Shown here piece by piece: positions 1-8,014 of a stretch of 64,000 nucleotides of DNA. Every line of letters begins with the position of its first letter. Within the stretch, counting starts at the first letter, position 1. Below the pieces are notes generated by a model. It saw nothing but the letters and a program-made list of their open reading frames with translations, had not been told where the DNA came from and searched no databases. The position numbers and the translations under genes are program-made. The DNA is from Alexandriicola marinus. GTDB lineage: Bacteria; Pseudomonadota; Alphaproteobacteria; Rhodobacterales; Rhodobacteraceae. Where the stretch lies: NCBI RefSeq assembly GCF_004000435.1, contig NZ_RBVZ01000001.1, positions 682,001-746,000 of the forward strand, in the 5' to 3' direction.

Positions 1-418
1 TGTGACGTTCTTCGATCCAGACGGTAATCCGTCCGGCGTGACCGTGGGGTCTTTCACCTCTCTAAGCCTGGATCCGCCGCTGTGCCTGTTTTCACTGGGC
101 AAGGACAAGATCTCGAGCCAGTGGATCGAAGAGCATGGCGCATTCACGGTGAACGTTCTGGCCCGCGATCAGGGTGATCTGGCATGGCAATTCGCCACCC
201 CCAAGGACGACAAGTTCGAGGGTGTGAACTGGACCGAAGCCAGCAATGGCACGCCCCGGATCGAAGGGGCGGTGGCCCATTTCGAATGCGGTCTGTGGAA
301 GACCTATGACGGTGGCGACCATGTCATCGTGATCGGTCAGATCACCGAGATGGGATCGACAGATCGCGAACCGCTGATCTTTTGCCGGGGCAAGCTTGCC
401 TCTGTCTCCGAAGGCTAG
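1..418 (+). CDS. flavin reductase family protein (5' end outside window)
   Basis: The reading frame is open from the first base and encodes the C-terminal part of a flavin-reductase-like FMN-binding split-barrel protein. The visible N-terminus contains DGNPSGVTVGSFTSLSLDPP, the usual flavin-binding stretch of this family, followed by FTVNVLA. Family members are about 160-180 residues, so about 25-40 residues lie upstream; the GTG at position 2 is probably internal. Such proteins supply reduced FMN or FAD to two-component monooxygenases, and a luciferase-like monooxygenase that would need one lies at 3428-4534. The stop is three bases from the next gene, suggesting one operon. Confidence 0.85.
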   Translation, partial: VTFFDPDGNPSGVTVGSFTSLSLDPPLCLFSLGKDKISSQWIEEHGAFTVNVLARDQGDLAWQFATPKDDKFEGVNWTEASNGTPRIEGAVAHFECGLWKTYDGGDHVIVIGQITEMGSTDREPLIFCRGKLASVSEG

Positions 419-421
419 AAA

Positions 422-1006
422 TTGACAAATCTGCGCGTGCCCGACGCTGAGGCGGGGCCGCTGACGGATCGTCAGCGTGAAGTTATCGACCGTATCCGCA
501 ACGGGCCGCGCGGCGCCGTTCAGGGGCCGCTGCGGGTCTGGGTTCACAGCCCCGAACTGGCCGACCGAGCGCAGGCGCTGGGGGCCTTTGTTCGGTTCGA
601 CAGCAGCCTGACGCCGATCCAGTCGGAACTGGCGATCCTCGTGACCGCGCGGATCTGGTCGTCGGGTTTCGAATGGGCGCATCACGCGCCGATCGCCGCG
701 CGCGAAGGTCTGCCAGATGCGGTGATCGATGCCATCGCACAGGGCAGGCAGCCCAGTTTCGACAGGGCCGATTTGCAGGCAATCTTCGATTTCTCGGTCG
801 AATTGCACCGCGACCGTGCCGTCAGCGACGCCACATTCGAGGCGGCCATCGCCGAGGTCGGTCAGGTGGGAACGGTCGATCTGACAGGGATCTGCGGCTA
901 CTACACGCTGATCTCGATGACGATCAACGCCTTCGCCGTTCCCGACGGAGAGGGGCCGCGCCTGCCGCGCCTCGACATGGCGCCAGAGGCCATGTTCCGC
1001 GACTGA
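422..1006 (+). CDS. carboxymuconolactone decarboxylase (CMD/AhpD-fold) family protein
   Basis: This 194-residue protein has the alpha-helical CMD fold signature EWAHHAPIA about 80 residues in, resembling the 4-carboxymuconolactone decarboxylase branch. The CxxC redox pair of AhpD peroxidases is absent, so a peroxidase role is unlikely. The start is TTG, with GAAGG about ten bases upstream, three bases after the flavin reductase stop. Its position inside a set of oxygenase genes suggests action on a ring-cleavage product or lactone, but the substrate cannot be told from sequence. Confidence 0.8.
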   Translation: MTNLRVPDAEAGPLTDRQREVIDRIRNGPRGAVQGPLRVWVHSPELADRAQALGAFVRFDSSLTPIQSELAILVTARIWSSGFEWAHHAPIAAREGLPDAVIDAIAQGRQPSFDRADLQAIFDFSVELHRDRAVSDATFEAAIAEVGQVGTVDLTGICGYYTLISMTINAFAVPDGEGPRLPRLDMAPEAMFRD

Positions 1007-1055
1007 CACGCCCCGGTTGCTTAGACGGGGGCAAGTCGCTACGGTTGGTTTCAAG

Positions 1056-1071
1056 TCGGGCAAATACCCGA
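1056..1071. promoter_or_regulatory. inverted repeat upstream of the TetR gene
   Basis: A perfect inverted repeat, TCGGG-N6-CCCGA, lies 47 bases before the TetR-family start. TetR proteins commonly repress their own promoter through such sites, so this is a candidate operator. No second copy was seen in the divergent 4535-4687 promoter region. It could be chance. Confidence 0.35.
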
Positions 1072-1117
1072 TGTAGCCAACAGCAAGGGACCTCGCCAAG
1101 GTTCCTGACCGGGAGAT

Positions 1118-1765
1118 ATGACTGATATTGCCGCCCCATCATTGAGGCCGAAGCAGAAGCGTTTGAGTTCTGAGGAAAGGCGCCGGGACATCCTTGAAAA
1201 GGCGATCCGCTTTTTCGCGATAAACGGGATGGCCAGTTCGACGCGCGACCTTGCCCGGGAGCTGGGGATCACCCAGCCTCTTCTGTATCGGTACTTTCCC
1301 TCGAAGGACGCCTTGATCCAGGAAGTCTACGAGGCCGTCTATCTGGACCGCTGGAATCCCGAATGGGATGAAATCATCTGTGATCGGTCCAGGCCGTTGC
1401 GGGACCGGTTGATTGATTTCTATGGAAAATACACAGACGCCATCTTCGAACCCGAATGGCTTCGGATCTATCTTTATTCCGGTCTGATGGGCGAAGAGAT
1501 CAACCGCAACTATGTCAATTTCATCGGCCAGAAGATCCTCAACCGGATCGTGCGCGAATATCACATCGAGCGCGGACGTCGCGCCGACGGGGTCAGCGAC
1601 AAGGAGATGGAACTGGTCTGGAACATGCAGGGCGGCATCTTCTATTACGGCGTGCGCGAAGTGATCTTCAACGCGCACGTCCCGCTGGACAAGCACTCCG
1701 CCATCGCGACCGCTGTCGACACGTTCCTGATCGGACTCGACGCTCAGCTGCCAGAGGCATCCTGA
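1118..1765 (+). CDS. TetR/AcrR family transcriptional regulator
   Basis: A 215-residue regulator. The helix-turn-helix lies at about residues 25-70 (ILEKAIRFFAINGM, then STRDLARELGITQPLLYRYF, the classic TetR recognition helix ending in YRYF). The remainder is the helical ligand-binding domain. GGGAGA lies just upstream of the ATG. It sits between the flavin reductase/CMD genes and the converging deacetylase gene, whose 3' end it overlaps by 22 bases. It is the obvious candidate local repressor of the catabolic genes; the effector is unknown. Confidence 0.9.
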   Translation: MTDIAAPSLRPKQKRLSSEERRRDILEKAIRFFAINGMASSTRDLARELGITQPLLYRYFPSKDALIQEVYEAVYLDRWNPEWDEIICDRSRPLRDRLIDFYGKYTDAIFEPEWLRIYLYSGLMGEEINRNYVNFIGQKILNRIVREYHIERGRRADGVSDKEMELVWNMQGGIFYYGVREVIFNAHVPLDKHSAIATAVDTFLIGLDAQLPEAS

Positions 1766-2628
1766 AGCGCCGAGCGATACCAGTCGCCGATCTCGCTGGC
1801 CGTCATCCACGCCACGCCGTCATGACCCTTGATGTAGTCGAAGAGCGCCTCGAGATACTTGATGCGGTGCGGAACGCCGGTGATGTAGGGATGGATCGAG
1901 ATCGCCATGACGCGGGCATTCTCGGCGCCTTCCTCGTAGAGCCGGTCGAACTGGTCGCGGCCCCGGTTAAGGAATTCGTCCGAGGTATGGCCCTGAAGCG
2001 CATAGACGGTGATGTCGTTCGTCTCGACCGTATAGGGCACCGTCGTCACGCGGCCGTGGGGTGTCTCGATATCCTGCGGCAGATCGTCGATGACCCAGTC
2101 GGCCACGTATTCGATCCCGGCCTCCCGCAACAGATCGAGGGTCTCGTCCGTTTCCGTCAGGCCGGGGCTTTCCCATGACCGGGGCGCCGTGCCGGAAAAT
2201 TCGGTAATCGCCTCGACGGCATCCTGGATCGCCTTGCGCTGATCGTCCAGCTTGTGCATCGGGCCTTGCAGGAAGCCGTGGCCCATGAACTCCCATCCCG
2301 CATCCTTCGCGGCCTGCGCGATGCGCGGGTAGGATCGGCAGACATGGCCGTTGATCGCAAGCGTCGTGGGGATGTCGCGGTCGATCAGGGCCTTGTGATG
2401 GCGCCAGAAGCCGGACCGCATCCCGTATTCATGCCAGCTCCAGTTCGGAACATCGGGCAGCAGGGGCTGGCCCATCGGCGGCGGCAGCACGGTGCGGGGC
2501 ATCGGTTTCTCGATGCGCCACTCCTCGACGTTCAGGATCACCCAGACCGCGATCCGGGCATCGTCGGGCAGGTGCAGGCGCGGACGGTCCACGATGGCCT
2601 GATAGGGAACGCGGGACGTGAGGCTCAT
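1744..2628 (-). CDS. polysaccharide deacetylase family protein, PuuE/allantoinase-like
   Basis: A 294-residue NodB-fold (CE4) protein closest in layout to PuuE-type enzymes, which open cyclic amides rather than deacetylate sugars. Visible motifs are NVEEW at residues 33-37 (where classical CE4 enzymes carry a DD pair), GHGF with His117, SWESPG near 151 and SIHPYI with His246. The changed motif 1 suggests altered or absent metal binding, as reported for PuuE. The ATG overlaps the stop of the upstream hydrolase gene as ATGA, so the two are translationally coupled. I infer hydrolysis of an amide or imide bond in a ring-opened intermediate. Confidence 0.85.
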   Translation of the reverse strand: MSLTSRVPYQAIVDRPRLHLPDDARIAVWVILNVEEWRIEKPMPRTVLPPPMGQPLLPDVPNWSWHEYGMRSGFWRHHKALIDRDIPTTLAINGHVCRSYPRIAQAAKDAGWEFMGHGFLQGPMHKLDDQRKAIQDAVEAITEFSGTAPRSWESPGLTETDETLDLLREAGIEYVADWVIDDLPQDIETPHGRVTTVPYTVETNDITVYALQGHTSDEFLNRGRDQFDRLYEEGAENARVMAISIHPYITGVPHRIKYLEALFDYIKGHDGVAWMTASEIGDWYRSALQDASGS

Positions 2629-3431
2629 GTCGTGATCTCCAGGAATTCGGCCACGGCGGCGTTGTAGAGCGCGGGTTGGCCGGCGTTGACGATATGGCCC
2701 GCGTCGGGAACCTCGACAAAGCGTGAGCCGGGCGTCGTTTGGGCCATGCCGCGCATCACGTCGGGCGCGGCGCCAATGTCCTTTTCGCCTGCGATGAACA
2801 GGGTCGGCGTCGACACACCGCCCAGATGGCGCAGGTAATCGAGGGTCTTGAGCGCCTCGCAGCAGCCCGCATATCCATTGCTCGACGTGCGCATGAACGC
2901 CTCGCGGAACCGCTCGACCCGGCCGGGCTCGGCCTCGCGGAAGCCTTCGGTGAACCACATGCCCTGCGTCATCGCCCAAAGCCCCTCGAGCCCGTCCTCG
3001 GCAAGGATGCGCAGCCGGTTGTCCCAGTTCTGGACAAAGGGTTCCGGCGCGTCGGCGCGGCCGGCGGCACAGATCATGCGGCCGATCCTGTCCCCGTGGG
3101 CAAGTGCCACGCCAAGCCCGGTCATGCAGCCCAGCGACAGCCCCATGAAATCGGCGCGGTCGACACCATGGGTGTCGAGGACGCCGATCACATCCGCCAC
3201 GAGCCCGTCAAAGCTGTAGGGCCCCTCTGCCGGATCGGAACCGCCATGGCCGCGCGTATCATAGCGGATCACGCGGTAATGCGGCTCGAGCAGGGCAAGC
3301 TGTTCGTCCCACATGGTGTAATCGGCACCAAGCGAGTTCGACAGAACGATGGTGGGCGCGTCGGAATACTGGCCGCTCACATAGCTCGCCAGCCGGTATC
3401 CCTCCCGCTCGATCCAGATCGGCGCCGTCAT
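2625..3431 (-). CDS. alpha/beta hydrolase, enol-lactonase (PcaD)-like
   Basis: A 268-residue alpha/beta hydrolase. The nucleophile elbow is GLSLG with Ser99, the acid is probably Asp218 (GEKD) and the base His246 (DAGH). HGGSD near residue 62 is the usual oxyanion-side loop. Length and motifs fit 3-oxoadipate enol-lactonase and related carboxylic ester or amide hydrolases. The start codon overlaps the monooxygenase stop (ATGA) and its own stop overlaps the deacetylase start, giving a tightly coupled three-gene unit. An N-formyl amide hydrolase (NicD- or RutD-like) role is an alternative to lactone hydrolysis. Confidence 0.85.
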   Translation of the reverse strand: MTAPIWIEREGYRLASYVSGQYSDAPTIVLSNSLGADYTMWDEQLALLEPHYRVIRYDTRGHGGSDPAEGPYSFDGLVADVIGVLDTHGVDRADFMGLSLGCMTGLGVALAHGDRIGRMICAAGRADAPEPFVQNWDNRLRILAEDGLEGLWAMTQGMWFTEGFREAEPGRVERFREAFMRTSSNGYAGCCEALKTLDYLRHLGGVSTPTLFIAGEKDIGAAPDVMRGMAQTTPGSRFVEVPDAGHIVNAGQPALYNAAVAEFLEITT

Positions 3432-4534
3432 TCGGCGGCAGCAGAGCTGGCGCCGATGGCCGCGTTGACGATCGGCATGGATTTCTCGGCCAGAAGCGTC
3501 ATCGACTTGCGGCCCAGTTCCGGGTCTGCCCAGTCCTTGCCGGCGTACAGCAGCGTGCCGAAATCGCCCACTTCCTCGCGCAGGCCAAGGATGCCGTCGG
3601 CCACCTTGTCGGGCGTGCCCCAGATCACGCATTCCTCCATGACGCCATCGAGCGTCACCTCGTCGTCGGACATGTCCTGGTCGGGCTTGAAGAGGTTGGC
3701 GCGGCCATGTTTCTTCATCTTCGACAGAAGCTGGCTGTAGTAGAACCGGTAGGGGCTTTGTGGGCCGAGCGCATATTCACGCGCCGTATCCATGTCATCG
3801 GCGACAAAGACCGAACGGGCCACGCGCCAATTGGCGGGATCGGCCGGCCGACCGCCCTGCTCACAGCCCTCGACATAGCGGGGCCAGTGCGTCTTGACCC
3901 ATTTCTTGAGAAGGAAGTTCGCCGAGATCGGATCCCAGCCGCGTGCCGCGGCGGCCGTCACACCCTTGGAGAACGGGGCAACTGCCGTCACGACGATCGG
4001 CGGATGCGGGCGCTGCAGCGGCTTGGGCATGATGCCTTGGCCGATGTCTGTCATCTGCGTCCGCTCGGTCGAGATTTTCCAGTATTTGCCCTCGATGTTG
4101 TAGGGGGCTTCGCTCTCCCAGATCTTGAGGATCGTATCGATCCCTTCGAGGAACATGGCGTTGCGATCATTGTCGAGATTGCCGAACACCTCGGCATCCG
4201 AGGCCAGACCACCGGGCGAAATGCCGAAGTTGAACCGGCCGTCGAGCATGTGGTCGAGCATCGCGACCTGTGCGGCGGCCGCGGCGGGATGGGTGTTGGG
4301 CATGTTCACCGTGCCCGTTCCCAGCCGGATGTTCTTTGTCGCCGCGGCAAGCCAGGCGATGAAGGTGATGCAGTGGGTGATGTTCTCGGCTGCATCGGTC
4401 ACATGCTCGCCGACATAGGCTTCCTTGAAGCCCAGCTGATCGGCCAGAAGGAACGCTTCGCGATCCTCGGCCAGCGACACACGCCAATCCTTCCCGACAG
4501 GGTGGATCGGCATCGTGAAAAATCCCAGTTCCAT
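3428..4534 (-). CDS. LLM-class flavin-dependent monooxygenase
   Basis: A 368-residue bacterial luciferase-like TIM-barrel flavoprotein, of the group often labelled limonene 1,2-monooxygenase-like. The N-terminal MELGFFTMPIHP strand, EAYVGEH, RLGTGTVNMPN near residue 78, and GRFNFGISPGG fit the family. It would use reduced flavin from a partner reductase, plausibly the one at the left edge. I chose the ATG at 4534, preceded by GGAG, over a start eight residues upstream. It is the first gene of the minus-strand three-gene unit and is divergent from the cupin gene. Confidence 0.88.
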   Translation of the reverse strand: MELGFFTMPIHPVGKDWRVSLAEDREAFLLADQLGFKEAYVGEHVTDAAENITHCITFIAWLAAATKNIRLGTGTVNMPNTHPAAAAAQVAMLDHMLDGRFNFGISPGGLASDAEVFGNLDNDRNAMFLEGIDTILKIWESEAPYNIEGKYWKISTERTQMTDIGQGIMPKPLQRPHPPIVVTAVAPFSKGVTAAAARGWDPISANFLLKKWVKTHWPRYVEGCEQGGRPADPANWRVARSVFVADDMDTAREYALGPQSPYRFYYSQLLSKMKKHGRANLFKPDQDMSDDEVTLDGVMEECVIWGTPDKVADGILGLREEVGDFGTLLYAGKDWADPELGRKSMTLLAEKSMPIVNAAIGASSAAAE

Positions 4535-4687
4535 GGCGCACTCCATTCCAGATTGCACGAAAGGATAAGCCTCGGGGCCGGAACGTGAAATGAAGAATCC
4601 CGGACATGGCTATCGGACTTTGTGATTTGTAACTGCAGCGGCGGGTTGGGTAGGTTAGAAATGGATCCGAAGGAGGAGCTAGTCACG

Positions 4688-5146
4688 ATGCGCGACGACA
4701 TCAGAACATCCGATCACATAGGTCTGGAAACAGACCGCGCGGCCTTTGTCGATTGGCCGGCCGAGATCTATGAAGAACTGATCACGAGCATGGACAACGG
4801 AGTGGTCGGAACGACCCTCGTGTCCGAGACGGACAAGCTGCGGGTCTGGCACCTTGTGCTGGAACCCGGAACACGCTGTGCGTTCCACCGTCATGTGAAT
4901 CCCTATTTCTGGACGGCTTTGTCGGCCGGGTCGGCGCGGACCTATTTCGCGGACGGCCGGATCGTCGATATGGAGTATTTCAAGGGTCAGACGCAGCATT
5001 ATTACTATGACGAAGGTGAATACATGCTGCATTCGCTCGAAAATATCGGCGACACCGCTCTTGAATTCACCACTGTCGAGTTCATCGACGGGCCCAACGC
5101 GCCGCTCGATGTGCCCGATACCGTCCGGCTCGATCCGCCGGCCTGA
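4688..5146 (+). CDS. cupin-like small protein
   Basis: A 152-residue protein with a beta-rich, cupin-like pattern: LVLEPGTRCAFHRH near residues 55-69 followed by YFWTALSAG, and a late TVEF strand. The HRH pair fits the first half of a cupin metal site; a complete HxH(X)nE/H set is not obvious, so metal binding is uncertain. The start is fixed by a strong GAAGGAGGAG ribosome site nine bases upstream. It leads the plus-strand catabolic unit with the quinone oxidoreductase (21-base gap) and FAD monooxygenase, and may be a ring-cleavage dioxygenase, isomerase or binding protein. Confidence 0.75.
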   Translation: MRDDIRTSDHIGLETDRAAFVDWPAEIYEELITSMDNGVVGTTLVSETDKLRVWHLVLEPGTRCAFHRHVNPYFWTALSAGSARTYFADGRIVDMEYFKGQTQHYYYDEGEYMLHSLENIGDTALEFTTVEFIDGPNAPLDVPDTVRLDPPA

Positions 5147-5167
5147 CCAGCAAGACAAGGAACGCCC

Positions 5168-6139
5168 ATGGCGAAGCGTATCTGGCTGACCGAGCACGGC
5201 GGCCCCGAAGTGATGCAATTGCAGGATTTCGACCCGCCCGCGCCGGGGCCGGGGGAGGTTCTCGTCGAACAGACGGCCATCGGGCTGAACTACATCGACA
5301 TCTACCAGCGTCGCGGCTTCTATCCGCATCCCGTGCCCGGCGGTCTGGGGCTTGAGGCCGCGGGTCGGGTTGCGGCCGTGGGCGAGGGCGTGTCGAGCCT
5401 CTCGGTCGGGGATCGCGTTGCCTATTCCGGGCTGATGGGCGCCTATGCGACCCATCGGATCGCACCGGCCAACAGGCTTGTGCCGATCCCGGATGCGATC
5501 ACGGATCGTGATGCGGCAGCCCTGATGTTCAAGGGGCTGACAGTCGAATATCTGATGGAGCGGCTTTATCGCGTCCAGCCCGGCGAGGATGTCCTGTTCT
5601 ACGCCGCGTCCGGCGGTGTGGGCCAGATCGCGGGCCAATGGGGCCGCCATCTGGGCGCAAGGATGATCGGGGTCACCTCCGGACCCGAGAATTGCCAGAC
5701 GATCCGGGACTTGGGCTATGATGCCGCGATCGACCGGCTGTCGGAAGATATCGGCGCGCGGACCCGCGAACTGACCGACGGGCGCGGCGTGTCTGTCGTC
5801 TATGACAGCGCGGGCAAGGCCACGTTCGAAGCCTCGCTTGCCGCGCTCAAGCCCCGGGGCATGTTCGTCTCGTTCGGCTCGGCCACAGGCGATGCGCCCG
5901 ATGTGCCGCCTTCGCGGCTTCAGCACGCGGGCTCGCTCTTCTTTACGCGACCGATGCTGGCCCATTACATCGCCAGCGACGCTGAATACCATGCGGCGGC
6001 CGAGCGGGTCTTTGCCCTTGCCCAGGAGGGCGCGATCCGCGTCAACGTCAACCAGACCTTCGGTCTGTCGGGCGTGTCCGCCGCGCATGAGGCTCTCGCA
6101 TCCGGAGAGACGACTGGATCGACAGTGATCCTGCCTTAG
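5168..6139 (+). CDS. zinc-less medium-chain NADPH:quinone oxidoreductase
   Basis: A 323-residue medium-chain dehydrogenase/reductase of the quinone oxidoreductase type. The N-terminal GroES-like domain lacks the zinc-ligand cysteines; the Rossmann nucleotide motif AASGGVG is at residues 146-152. Family members reduce quinones or activated enones with NADPH. In this context it probably reduces an unsaturated or quinoid intermediate made by the neighbouring monooxygenases. An AAGGA-like ribosome site precedes the ATG. Confidence 0.92.
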   Translation: MAKRIWLTEHGGPEVMQLQDFDPPAPGPGEVLVEQTAIGLNYIDIYQRRGFYPHPVPGGLGLEAAGRVAAVGEGVSSLSVGDRVAYSGLMGAYATHRIAPANRLVPIPDAITDRDAAALMFKGLTVEYLMERLYRVQPGEDVLFYAASGGVGQIAGQWGRHLGARMIGVTSGPENCQTIRDLGYDAAIDRLSEDIGARTRELTDGRGVSVVYDSAGKATFEASLAALKPRGMFVSFGSATGDAPDVPPSRLQHAGSLFFTRPMLAHYIASDAEYHAAAERVFALAQEGAIRVNVNQTFGLSGVSAAHEALASGETTGSTVILP

Positions 6140-6178
6140 AATACTCCCCGAGGGGACAAAGGATCGAAGGGACATCGG

Positions 6179-7375
6179 GTGACAGGCACAGCAATCGTGG
6201 CGGGGGGCTCCATCGGCGGGCTTTTCGCGGCCAATGCCCTGCGGGCAAAGGGATGGGACGTCCGGCTTTACGAGCGCTCCCCGGTGGAGCTCGCCGGGCG
6301 CGGGGCCGGTATTGTCACCCATGACAAGCTGATTGCCGCGCTCGAGACGGTGGGCGCCTCGACCCGCGATATCGGCGTGGCGCTCGAGGACAGGGTGGCC
6401 TTTGCCAAGGACGGATCGGTCGCCCATCGCATCCACTTGCCGCAGATCGTGACCTCATGGGACCGGATGTATCAGGTGCTGCGTCGCAACTTCCCCGATG
6501 ACCGGCATCATCTGGGCCGCAGCGTCGAGAAGTTCACCCAGACGGCCGATGGCGTCCGCGTCGATTTTGCCGAAGGCGGCAGCGCCGAGGCCGACCTGCT
6601 GGTCGGTGCCGATGGGTTCCGCTCGAACGTCCGGGCGCAGATGCTGCCCGACGTGGTGCCGCAATTCTCGGGCTATGTGGTGTGGCGCGCGCTGGTGTCG
6701 GAGGCCGATTTTCCCGATGATCTGCGCGACAGCGTGTTCCCGCATTTCGGTTTCTTCCTGCCGCGCGGCAACCAGATCATCGCCTATCCGATCGCGGGGC
6801 CCGACAACGACCTGCGTCCGGGACACCGGCGCTACAATTTCGTGTGGTATTCCCGCGTGGCAGAGGCCGAACTGGCGCAGATGCTGACCGATGCCGACGG
6901 CGTTAGGCACAGCCTGACGATCCCCCCGCCCAAGGTTCGCGACGATCTTCTGGCGGCGATGTTCGCGGATGCCGAACGCGATCTGGCCGAGCCGTTCGTG
7001 CGCATCCTCGACAAGAGCGAACGCCCCTTCTTCACCCCGATCTATGATCACCACAGCCCGATCATGGGGCAGGGCAGGGTGGCGCTGTCAGGGGATGCGG
7101 CCTGTGTCGCGCGCCCCCATGTGGGGATGGGCGTGACCAAGGCCGCCGAAGACGCGGTCACGCTGGCCGAATGCGTGACCGAGCATGGTGTGATCGACGG
7201 TCTGGCCGCCTATTCCGAGATCCGTGTTCCCGCCTCGATGAAGGCGCACCAGCTGGCTCGCGATCTGGGTAAACAGATATTCGAGGCGGGCGAAGAGGGC
7301 AGCAACACCGATGGCCGCAGCCACCCGGCGTGGGAATGGGCGATGAAGACGACGGCCGTCTATCCCGAGGACTGA
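6179..7375 (+). CDS. FAD-dependent aromatic hydroxylase, 2,6-dihydroxypyridine 3-hydroxylase-like
   Basis: A 398-residue group A flavoprotein hydroxylase. The FAD-binding motif GGSIGG is at residues 9-14, the second FAD/NADPH motif is LLVGADGFRS near 145, and SGDAACVARPH near 304-314 contacts FAD. GYVVWRAL, IAYPIAGPDND and YNFVWY match the pattern I recall for 2,6-dihydroxypyridine 3-hydroxylase of Arthrobacter, a nicotine-pathway enzyme. Start is GTG with GAAGGGA upstream. This is the main pointer to a pyridine-like or other N-heterocyclic substrate, but family resemblance alone does not fix specificity. Confidence 0.88.
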   Translation: MTGTAIVAGGSIGGLFAANALRAKGWDVRLYERSPVELAGRGAGIVTHDKLIAALETVGASTRDIGVALEDRVAFAKDGSVAHRIHLPQIVTSWDRMYQVLRRNFPDDRHHLGRSVEKFTQTADGVRVDFAEGGSAEADLLVGADGFRSNVRAQMLPDVVPQFSGYVVWRALVSEADFPDDLRDSVFPHFGFFLPRGNQIIAYPIAGPDNDLRPGHRRYNFVWYSRVAEAELAQMLTDADGVRHSLTIPPPKVRDDLLAAMFADAERDLAEPFVRILDKSERPFFTPIYDHHSPIMGQGRVALSGDAACVARPHVGMGVTKAAEDAVTLAECVTEHGVIDGLAAYSEIRVPASMKAHQLARDLGKQIFEAGEEGSNTDGRSHPAWEWAMKTTAVYPED

Positions 7376-7379
7376 TCCC

Positions 7380-8012
7380 TCAGGTCCCGGTCCCCTGCAG
7401 AACCCCATGCTCCATCGCGTAGCGGGTCAGCCCCGCGGTGGAGGAGATATCGAGCTTGCGCTTGATGTTCTTGCGGTGGGTTTCGACGGTGCGGACGGAA
7501 ATGCCCAGCTCTTCGGCCACTTCGCGGTTCGACTGACCCCGGGCCAGCCGCAGCAGGATCGTCTGTTCGCGCGAGGTCAGCGGCTCGCGCCCGTCCGATG
7601 TCCTCGGCTTTAGGGATGTTCTGGCCCCGGTGCACAGATAGGTCTCGCCCTGCATGACCGCATCGATGGCCACCTTGATCTCATCGGTCGGAACGTCCTT
7701 CAGCAGATATCCCCGCGCCCCGTGGCTCAGCGCCGTCGAGATGTATTCGGGGCTGTCATGCATCGACAGGATCAGGATCCGCGTATCGGGCATCCGCTCG
7801 AGCATCATTTCGGTGGCCGAAATGCCGCCAAGGACCGGCATGTTGAGATCGAGCAGAACCACGTCGACCTCCAGCGTCTCGATCCGGTCGACCGCTTCCT
7901 GTCCGTTGCACAGCGTGCCCACGACTTCGATGTCGTCATAGGTTTCCAGAATGGATTGGATGCCTTCCGCGACCATTGGATGGTCGTCGACGATGAGCGC
8001 GCGGATCGGCAT
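7380..8012 (-). CDS. NarL/FixJ-family response regulator
   Basis: A 210-residue response regulator. The receiver domain (residues 1-120) has acidic residues D9 and D10, phospho-acceptor D55 (VVLLDLNMP) and the LLKD lysine near 105. The C-terminal LuxR-type helix-turn-helix has LTSREQTILLRLARGQSNREVA then SVRTVETHRKNI. It starts two bases after the kinase stop, so the two form one transcription unit. Its likely target is the divergent TRAP operon. Confidence 0.95.
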   Translation of the reverse strand: MPIRALIVDDHPMVAEGIQSILETYDDIEVVGTLCNGQEAVDRIETLEVDVVLLDLNMPVLGGISATEMMLERMPDTRILILSMHDSPEYISTALSHGARGYLLKDVPTDEIKVAIDAVMQGETYLCTGARTSLKPRTSDGREPLTSREQTILLRLARGQSNREVAEELGISVRTVETHRKNIKRKLDISSTAGLTRYAMEHGVLQGTGT

Positions 8013-8014
8013 TG

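Noticed and set aside
4679-6436. Long open minus-strand frame of about 585 codons across the cupin and quinone reductase genes
   Set aside because: It is antisense to clearly recognisable enzymes, encodes a histidine- and arginine-rich sequence with no motif, and reflects high GC codon bias.
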